Shown here in pieces: positions 1 to 11,260 of a stretch of 64,000 bases of DNA. The stretch's first letter is position 1. Each line of letters begins with the position of its first letter. The position numbers and the translations under genes were made by a program. The notes under the pieces were generated by a model that ran no database searches, was not told where the DNA came from, and saw nothing but the letters and a program-made list of their open reading frames with translations. This stretch comes from Atherix ibis (taxonomy: Eukaryota > Arthropoda > Insecta > Diptera > Athericidae): the NCBI GenBank assembly GCA_958298945.1, contig OY282610.1:67887088-67951087 (forward strand). The letters run 5' to 3'.

Positions 1-1380
1 CAGTTTTCTAGGGTGATAATTATTCAAAAGAAAAAACAATAAAAATAAAAAAAGCTTTAAGAAATTCAAACTAAAACGTTCAATTTGTGCCACCCTGTAT
101 TTTCAAATCAGTTTTTTTTTTTTGCACAAAAACGAAAATTTTCAAAATGGCCATCATCATTTAGAAATAGCTAAAAGGTCTTAGAAAACTTTTTAATATG
201 TGCTTTTTTTTATTTGCTTTGATATTTTCTAGGATGTTCAATACGGAGAACTCGTAAGACCCACCTGTTGATCTCCTCTGTGCAGGTAGTCATAGCGGTA
301 GAGATGATCATAAAAAAAATGCCTAGTCTCACACGTTCCAAAATTCAGTAGACATCACACCAATCGTAATGTTATATTACCGAGCTCAGCGCCATCTGTA
401 AGAAAAATTAAATATTTTAAGAAAACTTTGAATAAATAGCAAAATTTGAAATTTTGTGCATTTTATTAACAATTTTGTACACCAGAATAAAAAATTCGAA
501 AAAGTCTCTTTAGGGTCAAGAAAAAAAAATTTAACAACATTAAAATTTATAAACCTTTTTAATTTTTGTATGAATCTTAGCCCGCTACTTGGCCCGCTTC
601 TCCGTACCTTAAAATTTTGATTTGTTTAAACTAGTTTAAAGACAATTTTTTTAGAAATAATCCGAATTTAAGAGATCAAACCAAACCAATTAATAAGAAA
701 AAAACACCCTGTAAATAAAATGTCTAATGATGCAGCGGATAAATAAAATCACCCCAATCCTCCCTCTCTTTCCATCTTTATAGCCTAGTATATTTTTGTG
801 TCAGATAATAAAAACACAATCTTCCCAATTTAGTCAAAAAAAAACTACTGTTCTTCGAAACAATGGTCAACTATATTATGAACACCCTGTGTGCGTGCAC
901 ATCAACCTAATCATCCCAATCGATGGCCATCAAAAAAATTATAATTAAAATTATTGTAAATATGCTTGTCTATAAAAAAATATATGATTCTATGTTGGTA
1001 TGCTAATGTAAACGTTTTATTGAGAGTAAAAAAAACTTAATTCAAATAATACGCAATTTATTATAAAAACGAATTTGATTCGAAAGAAATTTTTGGTCTG
1101 AATTTGCGTCAAGAATGTGTACGAATGTTTGACGATAATTAATTCGAATCGAATGAATTTTTTTTCAACAAAATTTAACTTGCATAAATTGGTTGGGTGC
1201 TACTGTGTATGGATGCTCTGTGTCTGCGTGTGTGTGTGTGTGTACAATACATTCAAAGTAGACAAATGCTCGTCCCAAACAAAAATATTTCAAAGTAAAC
1301 AGACGTGAAATTTTCGTTTGATGTGTCACATTATGTTAAGTTGTTTCTTGTTAATTTGTCACTTGTTGTTGTCTGCTTAT
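1..1380. other. AT-rich non-coding stretch
   Basis: No coding region or recognisable transposon is supported here. The sequence is A/T homopolymer-rich. Short TA-flanked CACCCTGTA-like strings near 92, 704 and 883 resemble ends of insect DNA transposons, but no paired end was found. A short TG microsatellite lies near 1229-1240. Confidence 0.5.
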
Positions 1381-1965
1381 CTTTTTCGATATTTCTTCTT
1401 AAAACAATGTTTTCTCGATGTTATTTTAAACGCTTCTTTCCGGCATTACTTTTGCTATATATTTTTTCCCTATAATTTTTTTAAATGTAATTTAATAAAA
1501 TAACATTAGTTTTGCAATGATTTTTCCGATATAGTTTTTTCTTAAATTTTCGATATTATTTTTAACGCTTTTTCCTGGTTTTATTTTTTCAATGTTATAT
1601 TTATCTCTTATAATTCTTTTAAATGTCATTTTATCAATATAAATTGTTCTTTTTCAGATAAAAATTTTGTTATTTAAGATTTTTTCGATGTTACCTATTA
1701 TTTTTAATATTTTTGCGATGTTTTTTTTTTTGGAAGTTTCTTACTCGCATTACTTCTGCGATGTTTGTTTTTCCTTTCATTTTTTTAAAATATTTTTATT
1801 AATTATTTCTTATATCATATTCTCAATAGTCCTTTCCGCTATAATTTTCTTAAAAAATTTTTATTGTCAATGTTTTTTTCGTTTCTACTTTTGCGATGTT
1901 TTTTCCTATAATTTTTTGAAACGCAATTTTTGATATTTTTTATTGATATTTATAATTTTTTTTCT
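1380..1965. repeat. T-rich degenerate repeat array, left part
   Basis: A motif of the kind TTTTTCGATRTTATTTTTAACGC followed by a TATAATTCTTTTAAATG-like segment recurs many times in diverged form. The block 1498-1640 is clearly similar to 3220-3370, so this array continues on the other side of the first mariner copy. All open frames in it are low-complexity Phe/Ile/Leu strings and are not taken as genes. Confidence 0.6.
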
Positions 1966-1969
1966 ACTC

Positions 1970-2800
1970 CTGAAATCATCGACAAAATCCACGATCTGAT
2001 TTTGAACGATCGGCGAATTAAAGTGCGCGAATTAGTTGAGGCCACGAGCATCACAAGGTACAGTCGCTTCAATTTTGTATGACAAATTGTCTGTGAAAAA
2101 AATTTCGGCAAGATGGGTGCCGCGTTTGCTCTCAGAGGAGAATAAGCGCAATCGTGTAGTGGACTCTGAGGCTATGTTGGCACTCTTTCATCGCAATCCT
2201 ACCGAATTCCTTCGTCGATATGTCACTGTGGACGAAACCTGGATACACTACTACACTCCAGAAACGAAGAGACAGTCATCACAGTGGATTTTCAAGGGTG
2301 AACGGGCTCCGAAGAAGGCAAAAACCGTGCCATCGGCCGGCAAGGTGATGGCCACGGTCTTTTGGGATTCGCAGGGCATCATTTTTATCGACTACTTGGA
2401 AAAAGGAAAAACAATAACAGGAGCGTATTACGCGTCGTTATTGGAACGATTGAGCGAGGAAATCAAAGAGAAACGCCCCCATCTGAAGAAGAAAAAAATC
2501 CTCTTGCATCAGGACAATGCGCGTGTGCACACCTGCGCTGTTTCCATGGCCAAAATTGTGGAATTGAGAATGGAATTGTTACAGCATCCCGCTTATTCAC
2601 CAGATTTGGCCCCGAGTGACTATTTTCTTTTCCCCAATCTGAAGAAATGGCTTGGCGGACGACGATTCACTTCCAACGAGGACGTCATTGCTCAAACGGA
2701 TGAGTATTTTGCAGAACTTCCGAAATCCTATTTTTTGGACGGGATAAAAATTTTGGAAAAACGGTTGGAAAAGTGTATAGAGCTAAAAGGAGATTATGTT
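1970..2800 (+). mobile_element. mariner transposase copy 1, frameshifted
   Basis: This is a DD34D mariner-type transposase remnant of the Tc1/mariner superfamily. The first catalytic Asp is in the DETWIHYYTPE motif (about 2233), the second in LLHQDNARVH (about 2512) and the third in YSPDLAPSDYFLFP (about 2600); the last two have the spacing expected of DD34D. A helix-turn-helix-like segment upstream (IIDKIHDLILNDRRIKVREL, about 1975-2034) is in a different frame, so a 1- or 2-base indel near 2053 separates it from the rest. The N-terminal 50-60 residues usual for mariner and both terminal inverted repeats were not found. It sits inside the T-rich array and is not expected to be active. Confidence 0.9.
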
Positions 2801-2889
2801 AAAAATAAAATTTTTTTTTTAAAAACAGGTTTTTTCCATCTTTTTCTAAGGACCCTCGTATTATTCTTTTTCAGTATTTGCTTTTTTTT

Positions 2890-3380
2890 GAATTTGTGTT
2901 ACGTTTAATGTGATGTTCTCAATATTTTTAACGCCAACTTGAAATATTTTTTCTAATATAATTTTTTTATTTATTATACGTATATTCTCGATATTATTTT
3001 TCAATGCTTATTTTCGGCAGTATTCTTGCAGTGGTATATTTTCAATAATTTTTTTCTATAATTTTTTTAAATTAAATTTTCTATTTAATATTTTTCAACA
3101 TTATTTATTCAATATTTTTCTTTAAAACAAATTTTCACCATTTTGTTTTCCAATATGAATTTATAATTTTTCAATATGAATTTTATTTTCTCGATATTTT
3201 TATTCAATTTTTTTCCCCGATAACATTAGTTTTACAATAATTTTTCCAATATAGTTTTTTCTTTAAATTTTCGATGTTATTTTTAACGTTTATTCCCACA
3301 TTACTTTTTTGATGTTATATTAGCTGTTTTTATCTATTATAATTCTTTTAAATGTCATTGTCGGTATTATTTTTGCGATA
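2890..3380. repeat. T-rich degenerate repeat array, middle part
   Basis: This is a continuation of the 1.4-1.96 kb array with the same CGATATTATTTTTAACG and AATTCTTTTAAATGTCATT submotifs. It is flanked on both sides by mariner insertions. Confidence 0.55.
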
Positions 3381-3382
3381 TA

Positions 3383-3409
3383 ACAGTTCGGCTGAAAAGT
3401 TTATAACGT
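3383..3409 (+). repeat. mariner copy 2, 5' terminal inverted repeat
   Basis: It begins ACAGTTCGGCTG directly after a TA at 3381-3382. It pairs with 4460-4486 at 26 of 27 bases. Confidence 0.93.
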
Positions 3410-4259
3410 TGACGTCTAGATGGCGCCTCTTGCAAAAATTAAAATCTACTTAATTATCACAAGGCACCTGCTTCAAATGATTCCTGTCAAAATTTGACAG
3501 CAATCGGTCGATTGGTTCGTGAGATATAGCATTTTGACGGCAGAAAACATCAAAAAAATCCACAAAATAATTTTAAATGACCGTAAACTGTAGTTGAGCG
3601 AGATAGCTGAGACTCTGAAGATATCGAAAGAGCGTGTTGGACATATCGTGCATGAATATTTGGGCATGCGAAAGCTGTGTGCAAAGTGGGTGCCGCGTGA
3701 GCTCACTGTGGACCAAAAACAACAACGTGTTGATGATTCTAAACAGTGTTTGGAGCTGTTCAAGCGCAATAAACCCGAATTTTTGCGTCGATATGTGACA
3801 ATGGATGAAACATGGCTCCGTCACTACACTCCAGAGCCCAATCGAAAGTCGGCAGACTGGAGAGCGAGCGACGAACCGAATCCAAAGCGTGGAAAGACGC
3901 AACAGTCGGCTGGCAAGGTGATGGCGTCTGTATTTTAGGATGCGCATGGTATAATATTCATTGACTATCTCCAGAAGGGATATACGATCAACAGCGACTA
4001 TTATATAGCATTATTGGATCGTTTGAAGAAAGAAAACGCTAAGAAACGGCCTCATTTGAAGAAGAAAAAAGTGTTGTTTCACCAAGACAATGCACCGTGT
4101 CACAAGTCGATGAAAACGATGGTCAAACTCAATGAATTGGGCTACGAATTGCTTCCCCATCCACCGTATTCTCCAGATCTGGCCCCCAGCGACTTTTTCC
4201 TGTTTGCAGACCTCAAGAGAATGCTCGCTGGCAAGAAATTTAAGACCGATGATGAAACT

Positions 4260-4398
4260 GAGGCCTATTTTGAGGCAAAACCGAAAGAGTACTATAAAAA
4301 TGGTATCGAAAAGTTGGAAGATCGCTATAATCGCGATCTTCCAACTTTTCGATACCATTTTTATAGTACTCTTTCGGTTTTGCCTCAAAATAGGCCTC
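4260..4398. repeat. perfect 66-bp hairpin inside mariner copy 2
   Basis: Arm 4260-4325 is the exact reverse complement of 4333-4398, with a 7-base spacer at 4326-4332. The left arm is normal transposase coding sequence (EAYFEAKPKEYYKNG...). The right arm replaces the short segment expected between RYN and the terminal GNYVE. See findings. Confidence 0.97.
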
Positions 4399-4459
4399 AT
4401 AGGCAACTATGTTGAATAATAAAAATGAATTTTGCAAAAAAAAATATTTCTACTGTGTT

Positions 4460-4486
4460 ACGTTATAAACTTCTCAGCCGAACTGT
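4460..4486 (-). repeat. mariner copy 2, 3' terminal inverted repeat
   Basis: It is the reverse complement of 3383-3409 with one mismatch and is followed by TA at 4487-4488. Confidence 0.93.
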
Positions 4487-4489
4487 TAA

Positions 4490-4900
4490 ATTGTTCTGAA
4501 AAAATAATTTTTTTTCAATGTTTTTCTTATATGATTTTTTTCGATCCTATTTGTCTTTTTATACACAAATTTCCCATCAAAATCTCCATTGTTGATTTTA
4601 TGTTTTGCGAAGTTTTTCCCTGAAAATTTAATTATTTTGTCAATATAATTTTTAAATGCGTTTTCTTCAACCTTATGAAATTTTTTCCCTTTTGTTATTT
4701 TGTTGTGCTTTTCCAATATTTTTTTTAAAATTTTTTCGATATTACTGATTTTAGACTTTTTTTTCGGTAAAATTTTTTAAATATTTTTAATTCGATAATA
4801 TTTTTTCAGTGTTTAAAATATTTGTTCAGTGTTTTTTTTCCAAAATATTTTGTTCAGTTTAGTTTTTTGTATTATTTATTTTGTTGTGTTTTTTAATTTT
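4490..4900. repeat. T-rich degenerate repeat array, right part
   Basis: Diverged copies of the same TTTTCGATATT and TTTGTTCAGTG-like strings resume after mariner copy 2. No gene is seen. Confidence 0.4.
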
Positions 4901-5570
4901 TTACAGAATTTTCGAAATTCTTGTAAATTAGTTAAGAAAATTTGAAAAGTAGATAAACGAGAGCAAATAGCGTTAATTTTCTCTTACAAACGTATTAAAG
5001 TATTTTTTTTTAATCAAAATTCCAAAACAATATTTATTTATTTTATGATTTCTTGGTTTCTTTCTCATCCATTTAGCAAAAAAAAAATTAAATTTTTATT
5101 ATAATAAAAAAAAAATTGTGGATCGATGAGTGGTGATTAAGAGTCTTTAAGTATGCGCATATTGTTCTTATTCAGAGTTTTTTATATATTTTTTTTTTAA
5201 TCTATTGGTTTGGAATTTTCTTATCCGGTTAAGTATCGTTTCATTCTTAATTTTTATTCTATTGTCTGCCATATGATATTAGAAGATGTGCCGAATTTTT
5301 TTTAAAGATTCTAATAAAAATTCCATTTACCAAGTTTAGTTATGCACGTACATATAAATCAGAATTGATGACATCAGAAATTATTGTTTTTTTTTTAAAG
5401 GTGACATCTTTAAATGATTTCATTTCCGTTACTAATATTAAATATTTATTAATTAAGTGGTATTTGTATGTACTCACCATCGAAGGTCTAAGAGACATAG
5501 GAGGTACCTCTGAGATTTGTAAAACGTCTTAAATATTATTAAATTTACACTACACCAAATTGAAATACTC
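4900..5570. other. AT-rich non-coding stretch
   Basis: Nothing recognisable is seen beyond A/T runs. Confidence 0.4.
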
Positions 5571-5574
5571 ACCA

Positions 5575-5642
5575 TACAATATTGAGAGGAGTTTCCATTA
5601 TTAATCGCTGAATGAATAATGGAAACTCCTCTGAATATTGTA
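5575..5642. repeat. 28-bp snap-back hairpin
   Basis: Arm 5575-5602 pairs with 5615-5642 at 27 of 28 positions around a 12-base spacer. No transposase, TIR-flanked element or gene is attached to it. Confidence 0.92.
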
Positions 5643-5859
5643 TTTTTTCTTTTGAAAATTTTAAATTGAAAGACCTAAAATTATTGTTAATCCAAATTTT
5701 CATTTCGAAGATTTTTTTTGGAATATATTTTTTTTTAAATTCATTTTTCGAAAACTAAATTAAAATAAATTTTAGTTGAGTGGAATGCATCTTCTCTCTT
5801 TTAAGTTGTAAACATTTTCAAAAAAATTAAATGTTTGTTATATTTAGAATGTTGGATAA

Positions 5860-7530
5860 TTTTTTTTTCGAATTTTCCCAAGTTATTGAAACTATCCGCA
5901 GTTTCCGAAGTTGCTTCATATTTTCAATACTTTCCAAGTTTTTCCAAATTTCTCAATATTCTCAAAATTATCCGGATTTAAAAAAGTTGTTACTTACATA
6001 TGCTCAAAAATATGATTATCTTTTCAGGTTTCTAAATATTACTATCCGCGGTTTCGTAAGTTTTTGAATAGTTTTAAAAACCTATCCGCATTTTCATATC
6101 CTTAAAAGTCTCCATATTTTCCCGATTTTTCGGCATATGCTCAAAAATATCTCGAATACCTGTAGTTTCTCAATTATATCAAAATTATCCTCAATTTCCT
6201 TAATTTTCGAAAATTTCCAAAATTATCCGCATTTCCGAAAGTTTTGGAATATTTTCAAAATTATCTGCAATATACTTAGTTTTCAGATATTCTCAAAGTT
6301 ATCCGCATTTTTGCAGGTTTCCGAATAGTTTTCATATTATCCGGATTATCCCTTATTTTCAAATGTGGCCAAAAATATCCCCAGCATCAAAAGTTTTCCA
6401 ATGTTGTATAAATTATGATTGATTTCCTTTTTTTCTAGTGTCCTCAAAAGTATCCGGACTATCCCAAGTTTTCGAATATGCTCAAAACTATCCGCATTTT
6501 CGAAAGTTTTGTAATATTTTCAAAATTATCCGCAATTTACTTAGTTTTCAAATATTTTCAAAGTTTTCAGCATTTTTTACAGGTTTCCTAATATTTGCAA
6601 TATTATCCAGATTATCCCGTGTTTTCAAATATGCTCAAAAATATCCCGTCTGTCCAAAATTTCCCAATTTTATCAAAATGATCCTCGATTTCCTTAGTTT
6701 TCGGACATTTCAAAAAATTTGAAAAAAAAGAAAAAGTTTCTGAATATTTTCAATACCTCCTGGATTATCAAATGGGCTCAAAAATATCGGGAGTGTAAAT
6801 TTTTTTTTTATTTTATTAAAATTATCCTCACTTTTCTCAGTTTTTGGAGATTTTCAAAATTATTCCGATTTTCGAATGTTTCTGAATATATGCAAATTTA
6901 TCTGCAATTTACTTAATTTTCAGATATTTGCAAAGTAATCCAGATTATCCCCTGTTTTTAAATATGCCCAAAAATATCCCCAATGTCAGAAATTATCATT
7001 ATTTTCGAAAGTTTTTAAAATTATCCGCATTTTCGAAAGTTTTGAAATATTTTCAAAACCATCCGCGATTTTGTTAGTGTCCGAAAATTTTCAAAATTAT
7101 CCGCATTTTTGCCTGTATTTGCATATTCTTAGAATTATCCGCATTTTTCCGAATTTTCGAATATTTTTCAAATTAGGGCTAAAAAATATCCTGTGTCCGC
7201 AGTTTCCCAATTTTATCAAAATTATCCACGATTTCCTTAATGTTCGGATGTTCTCAAAATTATCCGCATTTTCAAAGATTTCTGAATATTTTCAAATTTA
7301 TCCGCAATTTCATTAGGTTCTGAATATTTTCAATATTAACTGGATTATCCCGAGTTTTCGAATGGGCTCAAAAATATCGCGATTGTAAGAAATTATTCAA
7401 TTTTTTCAAAATTATTCTCGATTTCCTTAATTTTCGAAAATTTTCTAAATTATCCGCATTTTTGCTGGTATTTGCATATTCTTAGAACTATCCGCATTTT
7501 CCCGGGTTTTCGAATATTTTTCATGTTTTC
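5860..7530. repeat. degenerate tandem array rich in ATTATCCGCATTTTCG
   Basis: A short unit of roughly 30-40 bases, with the core TTTTCAAAATTATCCGCATTTTCGAAAG, recurs dozens of times with substitutions and small indels over about 1.7 kb. Predicted open frames here (Phe/Ser/Ile-rich, repeating FQNYPHFRKF-like strings) are products of the repeat and not independent genes. The array ends abruptly near 7530. Confidence 0.8.
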
Positions 7531-7559
7531 CTCGATCTTAAAAATTTTTCTTAGTCTGA

Positions 7560-9380
7560 AGTTCTAGTTTATTAATATTAGGGCCAATCAACGCAGTCTA
7601 AATTCACAATTTCACTTTCAATCAAATAGATAATAAAATGAACTGTTAAATTTGGGAACTGTCCGAAATTTTTTCCATTTCTCCTCTTTAAAGTTTTTAA
7701 GCTTTTCCAGGTGTGGAAAAAGGGGAAAAATAAATCGCACTGCTTATGTTTTATGTTAAATATAAAATGCAGTCTGGTTTTATTTTTCGCTTTTAAAGTA
7801 GGTCAAAAAATTAGACAAGATCTAGGTCAAAATAACACTAAACTCAAATATTACGTACCTTATCCTGCCCTATTTAAATGATATCTTAACTACATTCGAT
7901 GACTATTAATTAACTTTGTCCGATTTGTTTGTATGCAGGTAGTACTGGTGGAGCTATTTTTCTAATATTTTCTCTAAAACATGGTCTAAATTTCGGTCAC
8001 ACTCAAGACCTTATAGTTAATAAAAAAATAGTCATAGGACCTTAAATTTTTTTCTGAACTCTCTTCAAAAGATATACCGACTGAATCTTGATATAAATAC
8101 CCTCTAATTCTCAAAGTACTTAAATCGACTTCGATAATCTTTTTGGGGTCATCATTTGTCACAGTTTAATTGAAATTTTTATAACTCAAACTCTGTTGAC
8201 CTATCATCGGGAATTTTCCTGCAAAGTCCGAGTATTTAGATCAGATTAGCAGTACAGTGTCATAGATTCTTCTCATTTCCGTTTAAAATTTAGCACTTAT
8301 TCCCCCTGCATATACGTGTACCTACATTCGGACAGGATGTATTTAAACAATGGCGATGAGATCAGTGCACACCTCTCGGCTACCAGTTCGATCCAATTGG
8401 AATAGGAGAACAGGTTCAAAGCTACACAGGAAAATATTCACAATAATGCAAAATTATTTACTTAATCACTATTAATGGTGGTCATAAATAATGGGGAATC
8501 CATCCGTGTTTATATATTTGTGCGTTCGAATATCTCTGAGTGTGTGCATTTCCGAACTGGAAGTAATGATCACAAATACGGATAGCGGGCGGCTATAACA
8601 CATCACAAAAAAAGTGCTGTCATATGTTCTATGAAAAAGATAGTTTTACTGCTAGTCAATCTGTAAGTTAGTTGTTGATAAAATAGGGGAAAGGCAGAAC
8701 AATTTTCCTGATTGAGGGTCTAGTGATATGAGTTAAGGTTAACTAGTTTCACTCATAAATAAATTTTCTGATAAGTGGACCCTTATTAAAATAGTTTTGT
8801 TTTTGTTTTTATTTCTATTTGCTAACACAAAATGGTCTGTTGTCGAATTTCGTGTCGATTTTTATTGTTATTGCGACTTTGATTAAGTTCAATGACTTTT
8901 TCTGCTAAGCATCGTACCCTAATCAAATAACTTTTTTCAGCGCTAGGTTAAAAAGACCATATAAAAGTGTGTCTTGTTGCCGAAATTTAGTTAAGATACT
9001 GAACTCTCTCATGATTGGGTAAAGTTTTACTTATATTCAAAAAAATGTCTTCAGACATTTTTAAAAAAAAAAATTTAAAAATTCGTAACAAAAATGTTCA
9101 TTTAACTCAAGAAAGAACTCTAAAAACCACTCATAGCTCTAAAATGTATAATCACAAACTCTTAAAGACCTTAAAAAGTCGTCTCATAAAAGTCAGTAAA
9201 AATATTTATAAAGTCTCCAAACTGCATATTTTCTCATAAACTAAAAATACATGTAGAGACCTATTTTAGACCTCCAAAATTGTATAATTATTTGTACTTC
9301 TATGTAAAGTTGAAAAAGAGAGGCAAACATATTTCCTCTGTCAAGTAATCTTTCTAATATTATTGGCAGAAGGTCTGTGC
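7560..9380. other. region upstream of moody, no gene recognised
   Basis: No coding exon or transposon was recognised. Base composition is less extreme than to the left. It must contain the moody promoter and 5' untranslated exon if the gene starts close by. Confidence 0.4.
8340..8367 (+). promoter_or_regulatory. candidate core promoter upstream of moody
   Basis: TATTTAAA at 8340-8347 precedes an insect-type initiator TCAGTG at 8362-8367. The spacing is about 24 bases to the presumed +1 (8364), a little short of the usual 30, and no downstream promoter element is clear. The call rests only on this pair of motifs and on position ahead of the first moody exon. Confidence 0.2.
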
Positions 9381-9799
9381 AAACTCTAAGGTCCACCAAA
9401 CCTTTTGGTCTCAATTAAATGAAAAAAAATTAATACTTTTGCCAAACGAAATCAAATTAATAAAACTTGAAACAGATTTGCTTTTGCGCAGGTCCCAAAC
9501 AAAATACCCTTCAGTTATGATACGATAGACCCCCACGAACACACCTTACTGAGGGTGGATGAGAGAAATCGTTAATGGGGAGGAGTTTTTACACAAAATG
9601 AAAGCGAGAAAAAATAGTTTTCTTCGAATTTTCTTGCCTTCATTTTGGACCCGTAACAAAGACTGGACCAGCTTTGGGTCATTTTTGTTTGTGGGCAGAC
9701 ATTTTTTTTTAAATACCTTTTTTTTCCAAACTGAAAATTCCTTTTTAATTATCAATCATTAATTTTTTTATTTAATTGGTGTTCTTTCTAATCCTTAGA

Positions 9800-9895
9800 A
9801 TGGATTTGTTTAGTAGTACAATGAGCAGTATTAGTCATGAGGACTCGTGGGTGAATTTGAGAACGGAAAACTCGAAGGTCCACCAAACCTTTTGA
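9800..9895 (+). pseudogene. duplicated moody start exon, unit 1
   Basis: This is an ATG-led copy of the first coding exon of moody with the acceptor-like CTTAG just before it. After about 24 codons it crosses the duplication junction into repeat sequence (reading ...SKVHQTF), so it lacks the native 3' part of the exon and the GTGAGT donor. Confidence 0.75.
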
Positions 9896-10286
9896 TCTCA
9901 ATTAAATGAAAAAAAATTAATACTTTTGCCAAACGAAATCAAATTAATAAAACTTGAAACAGATTTGCTTTTGCGCAGGTCCCAAACAAAATACCCTTCA
10001 GTTATGATACGATAGACCCCCACGAACACACCTTACTGAGGGTGGATGAGAGAAATCGTTAATGGGGAGGAGTTTTTACACAAAATGAAAGCGAGAAAAA
10101 ATAGTTTTCTTCGAATTTTCTTGCCTTCATTTTGGACCCCTAACAAAGACTGGACCAGTTTTGGTTCATTTTTGTTTGTGGGCAGACATTTTTTTTTAAA
10201 TACTTTTTTTTCCAAACCGAAAATTCCCTTTTTAATTATCAATCCTTAATATTTCTATTTAATTTGTATTCTTTCTAATACTTAGA

Positions 10287-10382
10287 ATGGATTTGTTTAG
10301 TAGTACAATGAGCAGTATTAGTCATGAGGAGTCGTGGATGAATTTAAGAACGGAAAGCTCGAAGGTCCACCAAACCTTTTGG
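10287..10382 (+). pseudogene. duplicated moody start exon, unit 2
   Basis: Same arrangement as unit 1, with the B-type variant (GAGGAGTCGTGG) shared with the functional exon. The frame stays open for 71 codons through the following repeat to a stop at about 10502, but that tail is repeat-derived. Confidence 0.75.
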
Positions 10383-10773
10383 TCTCAATTAAATGAAAAA
10401 AAATTAATAGTTTTGCCAAACGAAATCAAATTAATAAAACTTGAAACAGATTTGCTTTTGCGCAGGTCCCAAACAAAATACCCTTCAGTTATGATACGAT
10501 AGACCCCCACGAACACACCTTACTGAGGGTGGATGAGAGAAATCGTTAATGGGGAGGAGTTTTTACACAAAATGAAAGCGAGAAAAAATAGTTTTCTTCG
10601 AATTTTCTTGCCTTCATTTTGGACCCGTAATAAAGACTGGACCAGCTTTGGGTCATTTTTGTTTATGGGCAGACATTTTTTTTTAAATACTTTTTTTTCC
10701 AAACCGAAAATTCCCTTTTTAATTATCAATCCTTAATATTTCTATTTAATTTGTATTCTTTCTAATACTTAGA

Positions 10774-10869
10774 ATGGATTTGTTTAGTAGTACAATGAGC
10801 AGTATTAGTCATGAGGACTCGTGGGCGAATTTGAGAACGGAAAACTCGAAGGTCCACCAAACCTTTGGA
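10774..10869 (+). pseudogene. duplicated moody start exon, unit 3
   Basis: This is an A-type copy (GAGGACTCGTGG). It has a start codon and upstream acceptor-like CTTAG but no native exon end. Confidence 0.75.
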
Positions 10870-11260
10870 TCTCAATTAAATGAAAAAAATTAATAGTTTT
10901 GCCAAACGAAATAAAATTGATCAAACTTGAAAAAGATTTGCTTTTGCGCAGGTCCCAAACAAAATACCCCTCAGTTATGAGACGATAGACCCCCAGGAAC
11001 ACACCTTCTTGAGGGTGGATGAGAGAAATCGTTAATGGAGAGGAGTTTTTACACAAAATGAAAGCGAGAAAAAAATAGTTTTCTTCGAATTTTCTTGCCT
11101 TCATTTTGGACCCCTAACAAAGACTGGACCAGTTTTGGTTCATTTTTGTTTGTGGGCAGACATTTTTTTTTAAATACTTTTTTTTCCAAACCGAATATTC
11201 CCTTTTTAATTATCAATCCTTAATATTTCTATTTAATTTGTATTCTTTCTAATCCTTAGA

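Larger units (their letters stand above)
3383..4486 (+). mobile_element. mariner copy 2 with both TIRs, pseudogenised
   Basis: The element is bounded by 27-bp terminal inverted repeats at 3383-3409 and 4460-4486 that match at 26 of 27 positions, and TA lies directly outside both ends (3381-3382 and 4487-4488), as expected of a mariner target-site duplication. Inside is a DD34D transposase frame: DETWLRHYTPE, LFHQDNAPCH and YSPDLAPSDFFLF carry the catalytic Asp residues. It is dead: in-frame TAG codons fall at 3591-3593 and 3936-3938, the N-terminal about 60 residues are missing, and the C-terminal end is interrupted by a 66-bp inverted duplication (4333-4398) just before the original GNYVE-stop end. 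At about 1.1 kb it is slightly shorter than typical full-length mariners of about 1.3 kb. Confidence 0.95.

Noticed and set aside
88..890. Short CACCCTGTA strings as transposon ends
   Set aside because: No inverted partner, no coding sequence and no clear target duplication were found.
5831..7316. Series of Phe/Ser/Ile-rich 60-90 codon frames
   Set aside because: They follow the short tandem repeat and share its repeated peptide; no start context or splice signals.
9546..11104. Repeated 67-99 codon frames on both strands
   Set aside because: They recur only because the 487-bp unit is repeated; the peptide resembles no known protein and the antisense and sense versions overlap fully.
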